From positions 551,959-615,958 of the forward strand of contig NZ_JAGXJN010000002.1 in the NCBI RefSeq assembly GCF_019091455.1: 64,000 nt of DNA. The letters run 5' to 3'. This DNA comes from Chitinophaga sp. GbtcB8. GTDB lineage: Bacteria > Bacteroidota > Bacteroidia > Chitinophagales > Chitinophagaceae. This document shows positions 15,831 to 25,400 of the stretch, in pieces. The notes under the pieces are model-generated. The model saw only the letters and a list, made by a program, of their open reading frames with translations, was not told the DNA's origin and ran no database searches. Each line of letters opens with the position of its first letter. Positions within the stretch are counted from its first letter, which is position 1. The position numbers and the translations under genes are program-made.

Positions 15831-18800
15831 ATGCAAAAGTTTTACTCATGGAAGTCATGTTGCTTCCTTTTGTTGTTATGCCTGTGTGTGAACACGGCAC
15901 TAGCGCAGCGCATCATTACCGGAAAGGTGACCAGTACTGCAGATAGTACAGGCCTGCCCGGCGTAACCATTACCCTGCAGGGCGCAGCAGGGGGCGCGGT
16001 CACAGATGCCGCAGGCCGTTTTTCCATACAGGTGCCTGCCGGCGTACGCGCGCTTAGTTTTTCCTACGTTGGCTATCGCCAGCAAACCTTCACCATCGGT
16101 GAGCAATCCAACAACGTGAACATTGCCCTGGAAGTATCCAGCAAAGGGCTGAATGAAGTGCTGGTAGTAGGTTATGGTACACAAACCCGCCGCGATGCTA
16201 CGGGCACCATCTCCTCAATAAAAGGCGCCGACATTAAGAACCTGCCCGTGAGCGATGCGGCCCAGGCCCTGCAGGGACGGGCCAGCGGGGTGGATATTGT
16301 GCGTTCCGACGGATCGCCTGGTACCACGCCCAGCATCCGTATCCGCGGTACAGGTACCATTAATAATGCAGAACCGCTGGTGGTAATAGACGGGGTGCCT
16401 GCAAGCGGCATCAATGATGTAAATCCCAATGATATCGCCTCCATGGGAATATTAAAAGATGCATCTTCCTCCGCCATTTACGGTACACGTGCCGCCAACG
16501 GGGTTATCATCATCACCACTAAAAAAGGTAACTACGGCGAAAAGCTGCGGGCATCTGCAAATGTGTACCGCGGCGTATCCAACGCCATCCGTACCATTCC
16601 TTTGCTTACCGCGCCCGACCTGGTAATGCTGAAAAAAGAGCGGTATGCTAATTCCGGCGGTACGGTAGATCCTGTGTGGAATGATCCTTACTACGCCACC
16701 CAGCGCACTGACTGGCAGGATGCCATTCTGGGCTCGGGCAATGTAACCAATGCAGATGTAAGCATCCGCGGTGGTAACAATAGCTCCAACTATATGTTCA
16801 GCGCCGGTTATTACGATGAAAAAGGCCTGGTGGAAAATACCTATTTCAAAAGGTATTCTATGCGCATTAACTCTGAGCATAAGCTGGGCAAACGCCTGAA
16901 AATAGGGGAGAACCTGCAGCTGAGCTACAAACAGAACCAGGGTTTTGATACCTACTCATCACAAACCGGCCTGCTGTTCAGCGCCCTGCGTTTTAACCCG
17001 GCCATACCGGTAATGAACCCTGATGGCAGCTACGGCTCCTCACAGGCCAGCAACGAGCTGGGGGATATTAACAACCCTGTGTTCACCGCACAAACCACCG
17101 ACACCTGGAATAAGAACTACCGCCTGCTGGGTAATGTGTATGCAGAGATCGAGATCCTGCAGGGTTTAACCTTACGCGGTAACTACGGCTTTGATGGCAG
17201 CATCTATAACCAGTACAGCTTTGTACCCAAAGTGCTGGACCAGACCCGTACCCGTGACCATGCCGAGCTGTGGAACCGCAGCGAAAGCAATAAGTCAGAG
17301 CTGGGCGAGGTATTCCTGACCTTTAACCACCTGTTTGCACAAAAACATCGTGTAACCTTAACCGGTGGTTACTCTGTACAAACCACCAATGGTTATTTCT
17401 TCCGCGCAGAAAGCTGGGGTCTGAATGATGAAGCGCCCGACCAGCGCGTGCTGGATAACGGCAACGACTACCATGCCATTAATGGCAATTTCAATGCGCA
17501 AAGCGCACTGGCCTCCGGTTTTGTAAGAGGCTTTTACAGCTTTAAGGATAAATACCTGTTAACAGCCACCTTCCGTGCAGATGGTTCCTCCAAATTCCCC
17601 GAAGGTAAACGCTGGGGTTATTTTCCTGCCTTTTCACTGGGCTGGCGCATTTCAGACGAAACATTCTTTAAGAATAGCGTACCCTTTATTTCTAACCTGA
17701 AAGTAACCGGCGGCTGGGGTCAGTTAGGTAACCAGAATGTCAATGACTTCCAATACCTGGCGCCCATTACGCGCGACCGCCGCTATTCATTCGGCGAAAA
17801 TCCTTACACCGGCGTATGGAACTCCCGCCTTGCTAACCCGGATATCACCTGGGAAAAAGCAGAAATGACCAACGTAAGCGCAGAAATAGGCGTGCTGGAA
17901 AATAAGCTGAACGCTACCATCACTTACTTTAACAAGAATACCCGCGATATGCTGGTGCCTGCACCGGAGCTGGATGAACATGGTACAGCAGGTATCCCTG
18001 ACCGTAACATAGGCCAGCTGAATAACCGTGGCTGGGAAATAGAGCTTAGCTACCAGGGTGGTAACAAGGACTTCAGCTACAATATAGCCGCAAACGCCTC
18101 TTTCATTAAGAATAAGGTAACGCAGCTGTACGATAAGGATTCCTACATCGGCTCCATCGTGTACGGCCGCCAGGGCGCGGAAATTTCCCGCACCTATGAA
18201 GGGCAGCCCCTGGCATCCTTCTACGGCTGGAAAACAGGCGGTGTATATCAGAACCAGGCGCAGATAGATGCTGATCCCAACATAGCAAAAGATCCACGCC
18301 GCGGGGATATTAAGCCCGGTGATATGATCTTCCTGGATGTGAATGGCGATGGTATAGTAGATGAAGATGACCGCACTTTCCTGGGCAGCCCCAATCCTAA
18401 AATGACATATGGCATCCAGGCCGGGGCCAACTACAAAGGCTTTGACCTTAGCCTGTCCTTCACCGGCGTAGCAGGTGTAAAGCTGTATAATGCAGACCGT
18501 ATGCAGGGCATGGACCCCGGCTACCCGTACAATATGTATGCAGAAGCGCTGAACCGCTGGCATGGAGAAGGTACCAGCAACACAGTACCGCGTATGACCC
18601 TGTCAAACGATGTAGCCAATAATAACCTGCGCGTATCTGACCGTTTTGTAGAAAGCGGTAACTATTTTACGCTGCGCAATGTGGCGCTGGGTTACACTGT
18701 TCCTGCAAAAATATGGGGCAACAGCGGCATCTCGGATTTTCGTGTATACGTAGCCGCGCAAAACCTGTTCATCATTACCAACTACACCGGGTTAACGCCT

Positions 18801-18908
18801 ATGCTGGGTTACAGCGGTACCGGCGATGGTAACCGCCAGCGCGGTGTGGATGTAGCAGCTTACCCACAGGCCAGGAGCTTTACTTTTGGCGCAACGCTTA
18901 ATTTCTAA
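15831..18908 (+). CDS. SusC/RagA-family TonB-dependent outer-membrane transporter
   Basis: A 1025-residue receptor with a signal peptide (about 1-25, ending ALAQ), a CarboxypepD_reg-like domain (about 27-115), a TonB plug (about 120-230; VVGYGTQTRRDATGTISSIKG split over the TonB-box region, and IRIRGTGTINNAEPLVVIDG), then a large beta-barrel ending in a terminal Phe. It imports oligosaccharides together with the SusD lipoprotein encoded 26 bp downstream. It lacks the N-terminal STN domain of transducer-type receptors, so regulation probably does not pass through an anti-sigma factor. The GH51 gene downstream points to arabinose-containing oligosaccharides. Confidence 0.95.
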   Translation: MQKFYSWKSCCFLLLLCLCVNTALAQRIITGKVTSTADSTGLPGVTITLQGAAGGAVTDAAGRFSIQVPAGVRALSFSYVGYRQQTFTIGEQSNNVNIALEVSSKGLNEVLVVGYGTQTRRDATGTISSIKGADIKNLPVSDAAQALQGRASGVDIVRSDGSPGTTPSIRIRGTGTINNAEPLVVIDGVPASGINDVNPNDIASMGILKDASSSAIYGTRAANGVIIITTKKGNYGEKLRASANVYRGVSNAIRTIPLLTAPDLVMLKKERYANSGGTVDPVWNDPYYATQRTDWQDAILGSGNVTNADVSIRGGNNSSNYMFSAGYYDEKGLVENTYFKRYSMRINSEHKLGKRLKIGENLQLSYKQNQGFDTYSSQTGLLFSALRFNPAIPVMNPDGSYGSSQASNELGDINNPVFTAQTTDTWNKNYRLLGNVYAEIEILQGLTLRGNYGFDGSIYNQYSFVPKVLDQTRTRDHAELWNRSESNKSELGEVFLTFNHLFAQKHRVTLTGGYSVQTTNGYFFRAESWGLNDEAPDQRVLDNGNDYHAINGNFNAQSALASGFVRGFYSFKDKYLLTATFRADGSSKFPEGKRWGYFPAFSLGWRISDETFFKNSVPFISNLKVTGGWGQLGNQNVNDFQYLAPITRDRRYSFGENPYTGVWNSRLANPDITWEKAEMTNVSAEIGVLENKLNATITYFNKNTRDMLVPAPELDEHGTAGIPDRNIGQLNNRGWEIELSYQGGNKDFSYNIAANASFIKNKVTQLYDKDSYIGSIVYGRQGAEISRTYEGQPLASFYGWKTGGVYQNQAQIDADPNIAKDPRRGDIKPGDMIFLDVNGDGIVDEDDRTFLGSPNPKMTYGIQAGANYKGFDLSLSFTGVAGVKLYNADRMQGMDPGYPYNMYAEALNRWHGEGTSNTVPRMTLSNDVANNNLRVSDRFVESGNYFTLRNVALGYTVPAKIWGNSGISDFRVYVAAQNLFIITNYTGLTPMLGYSGTGDGNRQRGVDVAAYPQARSFTFGATLNF

Positions 18909-18934
18909 CCATAGGGAACTTAAAAGATAAGATT

Positions 18935-20392
18935 ATGCAACGGATAATATATATAGGTACCTGCGCCCTGTTCCTGCTGGCCGCCTCCTGCAATGTGCTG
19001 GACGTAAAACCTAAAGGAAGTTATACCACCGGTAACTACTGGCGCAACCAGAGCGATGCGCTGGACGGCATTACCGGCATTTACAATATTTTGCTGGAAG
19101 AAGATTATACCGGCTTTAATGAGTTTGTGTTTGACAACTGTTCGGATGATCAGATCCGCGGCGGGGATCACGACTATGACCAGGCCATAGAAGACTTTAA
19201 GTATGACGCCTCTACATATTCTGTAAGGGTAGGCTGGCGCTGGAAATATGAAACCATTAACCGCACCAACAATGCGCTCATCTACATTCCCAAGATCACG
19301 GACATTGATCCTGCTATCAAGAGCCGCTGCCTGGGCGAAGCGCATTTCTTCCGCGCATATGCTTACTGGCGTTTGCTGGTAGTATATGGCGAGGCGCCCA
19401 TCATTACAGAAGATGATGTGCTGAACGGCAACTACAACAAGCCCAAAGTGAGCAGCGATACACTGCGCGCCCAGATAGAATCAGACCTGTTACAGGCTGC
19501 CGATTTGCTGCCGGAAACCCTGGCCAGCGCCGACAAAGGCCGCGTAAGCAAAGGCACTGCCTGGGGCCTGCTCACCAAGCTGTATATGGACTGGAACAAG
19601 CTGGATAAAGCTATTGAATACGGCACCAAGGTTACTACCAACGCTAACTATGCGCTGGCTACCAATTATGCCGATAACTTTTCGGTTGCTACCGGCAACA
19701 ACTCAGAGATGCTGCTGGCCGTGCAAACAGTGGATGGCTGGGGTTACTCAGACTTCATTACTTACCACGCGCCGCGCGCATGGGGTGGCTGGAGCTTCTT
19801 TTACCCTGTAAAAGGGCTGGTAGATGAATTTGAAGCCAATGACCCGCGCAAGGCGGTCTGCTTCATGGGACCCGGCGATCAAATAGACATTGGTACGGAA
19901 GTAGCAACCTACACCGCAGACCTGTCAACCACCGGCCGCCACTACCGCAAATTCTGCGCATGGAAACCTTCCGGCGGTTTGAACTACTCTTTAAAAACGC
20001 CGCTCATGCGCTCCGCAGATATTTACCTGCTGGTAGCAGAAGCCAAGATCCGCACTGCCGGCGCCGGCGCAGGTGATGCAGAGATCAATGCCGTACGCAA
20101 ACGCGCATCTGCCGCACTGCCGCCCGTAGCAGGCGCCGGTATGACGCAGCTGATGCACGAGCGCCGCGTAGAGCTGTGTGGTGAGAACGAACGCCACCAG
20201 GATCTTATGCGCTGGGATAAAGCCAAGCTTATTGACATCACCACATACTACAACAAACCCAAGCTGGCCTATGATGGCTCTGTAGTAGAAGCAGCACGTA
20301 CCTTTGTACGTCCCAAACACTATTACTTCCCCATACCACAGCAGGAAATAGACCGGAGTAAGGGTGTGCTGATACAGAATACGAACTATTAA
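18935..20392 (+). CDS. RagB/SusD-family nutrient-uptake lipoprotein
   Basis: A 485-residue surface lipoprotein. The lipobox LAASC places the lipidated Cys at residue 19. The rest shows SusD architecture: N-terminal TPR-like helices (RCLGEAHFFRAYAYWRLLVVYG is the typical TPR segment), a variable glycan-binding region, and the C-terminal RagB domain with NAVRKRA, MHERRVELCGENERHQDLMRW and YYFPIPQQEIDRS. It caps the upstream SusC transporter and selects the glycan. The gene ends at a strong terminator, so SusC and SusD form the core transcript and GH51 is transcribed separately or by read-through. Confidence 0.95.
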   Translation: MQRIIYIGTCALFLLAASCNVLDVKPKGSYTTGNYWRNQSDALDGITGIYNILLEEDYTGFNEFVFDNCSDDQIRGGDHDYDQAIEDFKYDASTYSVRVGWRWKYETINRTNNALIYIPKITDIDPAIKSRCLGEAHFFRAYAYWRLLVVYGEAPIITEDDVLNGNYNKPKVSSDTLRAQIESDLLQAADLLPETLASADKGRVSKGTAWGLLTKLYMDWNKLDKAIEYGTKVTTNANYALATNYADNFSVATGNNSEMLLAVQTVDGWGYSDFITYHAPRAWGGWSFFYPVKGLVDEFEANDPRKAVCFMGPGDQIDIGTEVATYTADLSTTGRHYRKFCAWKPSGGLNYSLKTPLMRSADIYLLVAEAKIRTAGAGAGDAEINAVRKRASAALPPVAGAGMTQLMHERRVELCGENERHQDLMRWDKAKLIDITTYYNKPKLAYDGSVVEAARTFVRPKHYYFPIPQQEIDRSKGVLIQNTNY

Positions 20393-20412
20393 TTACGAAT
20401 TGCGTACTTCAT

Positions 20413-20448
20413 AAAAAAAGTCCTGCGCCTTATGGCGCAGGACTTTTC
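20413..20448 (+). terminator. Intrinsic terminator after SusD
   Basis: AAAAGTCCTGCGCC (ending at 20429) pairs perfectly with GGCGCAGGACTTTT (20434-20447) around a TTAT loop. A-tract and T-tract flank it on either side, so it can act in both directions. It lies about 20 bp after the SusD stop codon. Confidence 0.92.
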
Positions 20449-20593
20449 CATTATAGCATCTCCATCAATCATTTACTGTATTCCAATTCATAATTACCTA
20501 TTAAGTGTCATTCGTACAAATATTATTTGTATATTGGCGTGTGCAATACTTTTAAGGTATGGCATACATGTTTCCACGTAATAACTTATAGTT

Positions 20594-22561
20594 ATGTTTT
20601 GCAAAAAATTCCTGGTACTCGCTACATTAGCGCTAAGCAGCACGCCAACTTTCGCACAAACCCAGCTCACCGTGCAGGCCAATAAACCCATTACCAATGT
20701 GCCTCCCAATATGTGGGGGATCTTCTTTGAAGACATCAATTTTGCGGCAGATGGCGGGTTGTATGCAGAGCTGGTGAAGAACCGCTCCTTTGAGTTCTTT
20801 ACACCGCTCATGGGCTGGAAGGAAGTAAAACAGAATAAAGACACTGGTCATATCCTCATAGTGAACCGCACGGCAGTTAACACGGCCAACCCGCGTTACG
20901 CTGCTATTATGGTAGATGCGCCCAATGGCAGCTATGGTTTATCCAATGAAGGCTTCCGCGGCATGGGCATTACAAAGGGGCAGCAGTATAATTTTTCCAT
21001 GTGGGCCAATGCGCCCGCCGGTACCGGCCTGCAGGCCAGGGTAGTGCTGCTGGATGAAAAGGATCAGCCCATTGGGGAAGCTGCACTAAGTGGTTTTCAC
21101 GACGGCTGGCAGCCCTATAAGGTATCCCTTACTGCCACCGGCACAGCCGCAAAAGGTAAGCTGCAGCTGTTATTCAAAGGGCAGGGCAGCATAGATCTGG
21201 ATATGGTATCCCTGTTCCCGGCCAATACCTGGAAGAATCGGCCCAATGGACTGCGCGCTGATCTGGCGCAAATGCTGGCCGATCTTAAACCCGGGTTCAT
21301 CCGTTTTCCCGGTGGTTGTATTGTAGAAGGGCGGGACCTGGCCAACCGTTATCAATGGAAGAAAACAGTAGGCAAACCGGAGGAGCGTACCCTGATCGTA
21401 AACCGCTGGAACACAGAATTTTCACACCGCTCTACCCCGGATTATTTCCAGAGCTTTGGCCTGGGGTTCTTTGAATATTTTCAGCTGGCGGAAGACATTG
21501 GCGCTGCACCATTGCCCATCCTTAACTGCGGCATGGCCTGCCAGTTCAATACCGGTGAGGTGGTAGCCATGAATGAGCTGGACCCTTATGTACAGGATGC
21601 GCTGGATCTCATAGAGTTTGCCAATGGCGATGCTAATACCAAATGGGGTGCGCTGCGTGCTGCTATGGGCCACCCTGGGCCATTCCATTTAACCCTGATG
21701 GGTGTGGGCAATGAACAGTGGGACCCACAGTACATAGAACGGTATAAGATCTTTGAACAGGCCATTAAATCAAAATATCCGGATATTAAGCTGGTATCCA
21801 GCGCAGGCCCGTTCTCCAAAGGCCCTATGTTTGATTATTTGTGGAAAGAGCTGAAAAGCAGCCGGGCTGATTTTATTGATGAACATTATTATATGCCCCC
21901 GCAGTGGTTCCTGTCAAATGCATCCCGTTACGATAATTACGACCGCAAGAAGGGGCCTAAGATCTTTGCGGGTGAATATGCCGCCCATACCAAAGAAGGT
22001 ACGGAGCCGGAAAGCCGTAACACCTGGGGCAGCGCCCTGGCGGAAGCTGCTTTTATGACCGGGCTGGAACGTAATGCCGATGTGGTGCAGATGGCATCCT
22101 ACGCCCCGCTGTTTGCCCATGTGGAAGCCTGGCAATGGCGCCCGGACCTTATCTGGTTCGATAACCTGCGGGCAGTTGGCACACCTAACTATTATGTACA
22201 AAAGCTATTTTCGGCTAATAAAGGTACCCAGGTGGTGCCCATTTTGCAGAATGGCGCCGTACTGGCCGGTAAAGATAGCCTGTATGCCAGCGCTACTATA
22301 GATGCAGCCGCAAAACAGGTGATCCTGAAAATTGTAAATGTGTCCGCACATGCGCAATCCCTGCAAATAAACCTGCAGGGTGTACAGGCCGCTAAAGGCG
22401 CTGCCCGGCAACAGGTGCTTACCGCCAATACCTTGGCTATTAATACGCTGGATGATCCGGGAAAAGTAGTGCCTGTTACGCAGCCGCTCACTGCGGGTAA
22501 CCACCTTGCTATTAATGCAGCCCCTGCTTCCCTGAATGTAATAGCTATTCCGTACAAATAA
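20594..22561 (+). CDS. GH51 alpha-L-arabinofuranosidase
   Basis: A 655-residue exported glycosidase with a signal peptide (about 1-22, ending TFAQ). The N-terminal part (about 85-215) looks like a CBM4_9-type carbohydrate-binding module, followed by the GH51 (beta/alpha)8 barrel and a C-terminal beta-sandwich (about 535-655). The retaining catalytic pair is visible: acid/base E374 in GVGNEQW and nucleophile E461 in FAGEYA. It removes alpha-L-arabinofuranosyl side groups from arabinan, arabinoxylan or arabinogalactan. It lies about 200 bp after the SusD terminator on the same strand. This enzyme gives the strongest clue to the substrate of the upstream uptake system. Confidence 0.93.
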   Translation: MFCKKFLVLATLALSSTPTFAQTQLTVQANKPITNVPPNMWGIFFEDINFAADGGLYAELVKNRSFEFFTPLMGWKEVKQNKDTGHILIVNRTAVNTANPRYAAIMVDAPNGSYGLSNEGFRGMGITKGQQYNFSMWANAPAGTGLQARVVLLDEKDQPIGEAALSGFHDGWQPYKVSLTATGTAAKGKLQLLFKGQGSIDLDMVSLFPANTWKNRPNGLRADLAQMLADLKPGFIRFPGGCIVEGRDLANRYQWKKTVGKPEERTLIVNRWNTEFSHRSTPDYFQSFGLGFFEYFQLAEDIGAAPLPILNCGMACQFNTGEVVAMNELDPYVQDALDLIEFANGDANTKWGALRAAMGHPGPFHLTLMGVGNEQWDPQYIERYKIFEQAIKSKYPDIKLVSSAGPFSKGPMFDYLWKELKSSRADFIDEHYYMPPQWFLSNASRYDNYDRKKGPKIFAGEYAAHTKEGTEPESRNTWGSALAEAAFMTGLERNADVVQMASYAPLFAHVEAWQWRPDLIWFDNLRAVGTPNYYVQKLFSANKGTQVVPILQNGAVLAGKDSLYASATIDAAAKQVILKIVNVSAHAQSLQINLQGVQAAKGAARQQVLTANTLAINTLDDPGKVVPVTQPLTAGNHLAINAAPASLNVIAIPYK

Positions 22562-22661
22562 TGGGGGATGCCCGTTGGCAGCAGCTGTTAGCCAATATGC
22601 AATTAAGGGCGTGCCGGTAAAACGGTGACGCCTAAATACGGCAATTTTCGTATTTTGTAGA

Positions 22662-22919
22662 ATGGAATTCATCCTCGACTTTGACCTGCAGGGGAAAAAT
22701 CACATAGTTAACATTAACCTGCATCATGAACATGGGGCAACATTTTACCGGGCGCTGATAGATGAGGATCATGCAATAGACTACTACCGGCAGGAGAACG
22801 GTACGCTTAAACCTGTATTATCCAGTATTGTAGACAACGACCTTGTAAATGCGATTGCCACACGTTTACTGGAGCAGCTGCATAAAGGAGGAGGGAATGG
22901 TTTCTCTTCCGTTTCCTGA
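22662..22919 (+). CDS. Small hypothetical protein, 85 residues
   Basis: A small cytosolic protein that I do not recognise. It has a beta-rich first half (FILDFDLQG..HIVNINLHHEHGATFYRALID) and a helical second half (LVNAIATRLLEQLHKGG), a possible alpha/beta fold. It lies 100 bp after the arabinofuranosidase and is followed by repeat-rich intergenic DNA. The reading frame shows normal codon wobble for this genome and no competing longer frame, supporting it as a real gene. Confidence 0.6.
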   Translation: MEFILDFDLQGKNHIVNINLHHEHGATFYRALIDEDHAIDYYRQENGTLKPVLSSIVDNDLVNAIATRLLEQLHKGGGNGFSSVS

Positions 22920-23252
22920 TGGCCGCAATAGTCCACGGTCCATTGCGTAGCACGTGTGATGAATAGTCCGGTGTAAGGCTGATTGCTCATTAAACAGATC
23001 ATGCTGTAAGCTAATAACATCGTCCTCAATTCCCCGCATAACGCATCCAGCGCAGTATGCAATGGATCATGGACTGTGGACGAAGTCCACACAAATCTCT
23101 TGTCCGTATTAGTAAACAATTCATCATTTACATCTTATTAACATTTTACCGTCGTAAATTGCAGAACTTGCACTGGGGCCTGTATCCGCTTGAAAGCAGT
23201 TCCTGCAGAACAACAGTAACCCATTTAACCAATACTATTATGTGGTGAAACA
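22920..23252. repeat. Intergenic region with copies of the GCAATGGACCATGGA repeat
   Basis: Two diverged copies of the word that forms the terminator stem at 9417-9456 occur here: 22925-22946 (on the minus strand, GCAATGGACCGTGGACTATT) and 23059-23080 (plus strand, GCAATGGATCATGGACTGTG). The second continues into a small hairpin, GTGGACGAAGTCCAC. No gene is evident in the remainder, which becomes AT-rich before the Sel1 gene. Confidence 0.6.
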
Positions 23253-25400
23253 ATGATGCAGAACAACGGATTGAAAAACTATCTTTTTTTACTGGAACTG
23301 GTGCGTGAGGAGGATATTGATACACTGGAATATTTATACCGGGGAGTACAGGAGCGTTACGAACAACAGCAGGAGAACACTCCGGGCGACCTGGAAAAAT
23401 ATCTGCGGTATTATCCCATTAAACTAAAAAGTGCCTGGCAGCTGGCCGTACAATGGCAGGCCCGCTACCCGCAATCCTATGCAGCGCATATTATCCTCGC
23501 AGATTGTATCCTGTCTGACGCCTATACGAAAAGGGGCTCACTGCCCGTAGCATCCGCATCTGTTTACAGTTTAAGAAGCCTGAAAGATGGCATGGACCAT
23601 GCCGGCGCATTGTTGGAAACAGCTGTAATGCTTTCCCGCAGGCCGTTCCATGCCTGGTTATACCTGGGCTATATGAATGCAGTAGACCCACGTTATGGCA
23701 CTGCCAAAGAATTTACGCTGGATGAAACCGGCGACCTGCACCAGCTGCCTTACTGGTATAAAAAAGCCCTGCAGCTGGAGCCCGCTTCCATTACTTTACG
23801 TATAGCCATGCTGGATGCCCTTCGCAAAACACCTCCGGAAATACACCAGGTAATTGTGAAGGACGGCGAACCGCTGTACCACCGCCCGCCGGACGTATGG
23901 TCAGACAGCATGCAGGCTTATGCCTATCTTTTATACAGCGGCCTGCCCGCCAATGCCCGTAATGAGGTACGCGCCGTATACCGTGGCCACTATGCTTTTT
24001 ACTGCTGGCTGGGTAAAAATGCGCCCACAGAAGCGCTTCCGCATATTGAAACCATGTACCGCCTGTCGCCCCACCGTGGTGCACCGGCGCTGGCGCGGTT
24101 TTACGCCTGCCGTAAGGAGTGGGGGAAGGCCCTGCTCTACTTCAAGGAAGCACTGTCTTACCACCCTGAGAATGTAGTGTTATTATACGATTATGCCGGC
24201 TGTTTAAGCCAGGCCGATCCCGATAGCCACCAGGCAGTGGTATATTACCGGCGTGCTGCCCGCTATGGGCATCCGGCTGCAATGATGCGCCTGGGCGATA
24301 TCTACCGGAAAGGGCTAAACGCTCAGCCCAGCCACCTTTTAAAAGCGCTGAATTATTACCAGGTGGCCCTGCGGGAAGGTTATGTTTCCGCCGGTGAGCA
24401 GCTGGCGCAGCTATACTGGAGGGGAGAGGAACATAATACCGGCATCATTAACCGGGTAAAAGCCATTCATATACTGGAAAATATTGTGCAGCAGGGCAGC
24501 GGCTGGGCCTGCGCACGCCTGGCAGAGCTGGAGCTGGAAAAGCGCTCCCGCACGCACGACTATAGCGCCGCCACACATTACGTGAACCTGGGGATGCACT
24601 ATGGCAGCTCACATTGTTACTACCTGGTAGGCAAGCGCATTTATGAGGGCCGCCTGTTATGGAGAGGAGTGCATGTAGTACCCGGCTACTTCTTTAAACC
24701 CAATAAAGAAGACCGTAAAATGGCGCTGGAATATCTTATGAAAAGCGCCTCCCTGGGGTACCTGAAGGCTATGGCCTGCCTGGCCCGTTACTTTGATAAA
24801 GGTTATGAGGAAGACCGCGATCCCTATGCCGCTGCAGAGTGGTATTGCAAAACCGCTGACCAGGACCTGCAGGATGAGGAAGGCTGCTGTTTCCCTGCCT
24901 TTAAAGCTGTTTTTTATGGAGATCATAAAGCCCGCAACCTGAAGTCAGCCGCGCGTTACCTGCACCAGGGCGCTACCGTAGCAGGTTCTGAATGCCAGAA
25001 CCGCCTGGCCTTTGAGCTGCTCAAAGGTACTTTTGCCTATGATAACAAAGGACAATTACAGCCGCAGCTCGGCATAGCCAATGATTATAATATTCGTATA
25101 GCCCTGGAGTTATATGAGCGGTCTGCCGCAGTAGGGCATGTGGAATCTATGTATTACCTGGCGGAATTTTATGAGCGTAATGCTGTTAGCAAAGCAGATC
25201 ACCTGAAAGCATTCCGCTACTTTTTACAGGCCGCTGAAGCCGGGAAAACTGTTGCGCAAAAAGAAGTAGGCTGTTATTACCTCAATGGCCTGGCTGTAGA
25301 AAAAAATGAAACCTATGCTATGTTCTGGTTAAGCATGGCGGCTGACAGCGGGGAGGTTACTGCGCGGGAGCTGCTGGATAAAGTAAAAATTAAGAATTAA
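23253..25400 (+). CDS. Large Sel1-like/TPR-repeat protein
   Basis: A 715-residue soluble protein made of helical repeats, with no signal peptide. The first part (about 1-330) has TPR-like repeats (AHIILADCILSD, ALARFYACRKEWGKALLYFKEAL). From about residue 335 to the end there are Sel1-like units of 36-40 residues, recognised by the A-x-x-x-L-G/A-x-x-Y-x-x-G pattern (AAMMRLGDIYRKGL, SAGEQLAQLYWRG, AMACLARYFDKGYEED, AQKEVGCYYLNGLAVEKN). Sel1 proteins are scaffolds for protein complexes; some are involved in stress responses or host interaction. It is a single gene flanked by repeat-rich spacers, so no partner is indicated. Two ATG codons lie in tandem at the start. Confidence 0.85.
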   Translation: MMQNNGLKNYLFLLELVREEDIDTLEYLYRGVQERYEQQQENTPGDLEKYLRYYPIKLKSAWQLAVQWQARYPQSYAAHIILADCILSDAYTKRGSLPVASASVYSLRSLKDGMDHAGALLETAVMLSRRPFHAWLYLGYMNAVDPRYGTAKEFTLDETGDLHQLPYWYKKALQLEPASITLRIAMLDALRKTPPEIHQVIVKDGEPLYHRPPDVWSDSMQAYAYLLYSGLPANARNEVRAVYRGHYAFYCWLGKNAPTEALPHIETMYRLSPHRGAPALARFYACRKEWGKALLYFKEALSYHPENVVLLYDYAGCLSQADPDSHQAVVYYRRAARYGHPAAMMRLGDIYRKGLNAQPSHLLKALNYYQVALREGYVSAGEQLAQLYWRGEEHNTGIINRVKAIHILENIVQQGSGWACARLAELELEKRSRTHDYSAATHYVNLGMHYGSSHCYYLVGKRIYEGRLLWRGVHVVPGYFFKPNKEDRKMALEYLMKSASLGYLKAMACLARYFDKGYEEDRDPYAAAEWYCKTADQDLQDEEGCCFPAFKAVFYGDHKARNLKSAARYLHQGATVAGSECQNRLAFELLKGTFAYDNKGQLQPQLGIANDYNIRIALELYERSAAVGHVESMYYLAEFYERNAVSKADHLKAFRYFLQAAEAGKTVAQKEVGCYYLNGLAVEKNETYAMFWLSMAADSGEVTARELLDKVKIKN

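Noticed and set aside
17787..18563. 258-codon minus-strand open frame inside the first SusC gene
   Set aside because: It lies entirely opposite a well-supported TonB-dependent transporter, has no recognisable domain, and its composition (many Val, Ala, Tyr, Ile) is typical of antisense frames in this genome.
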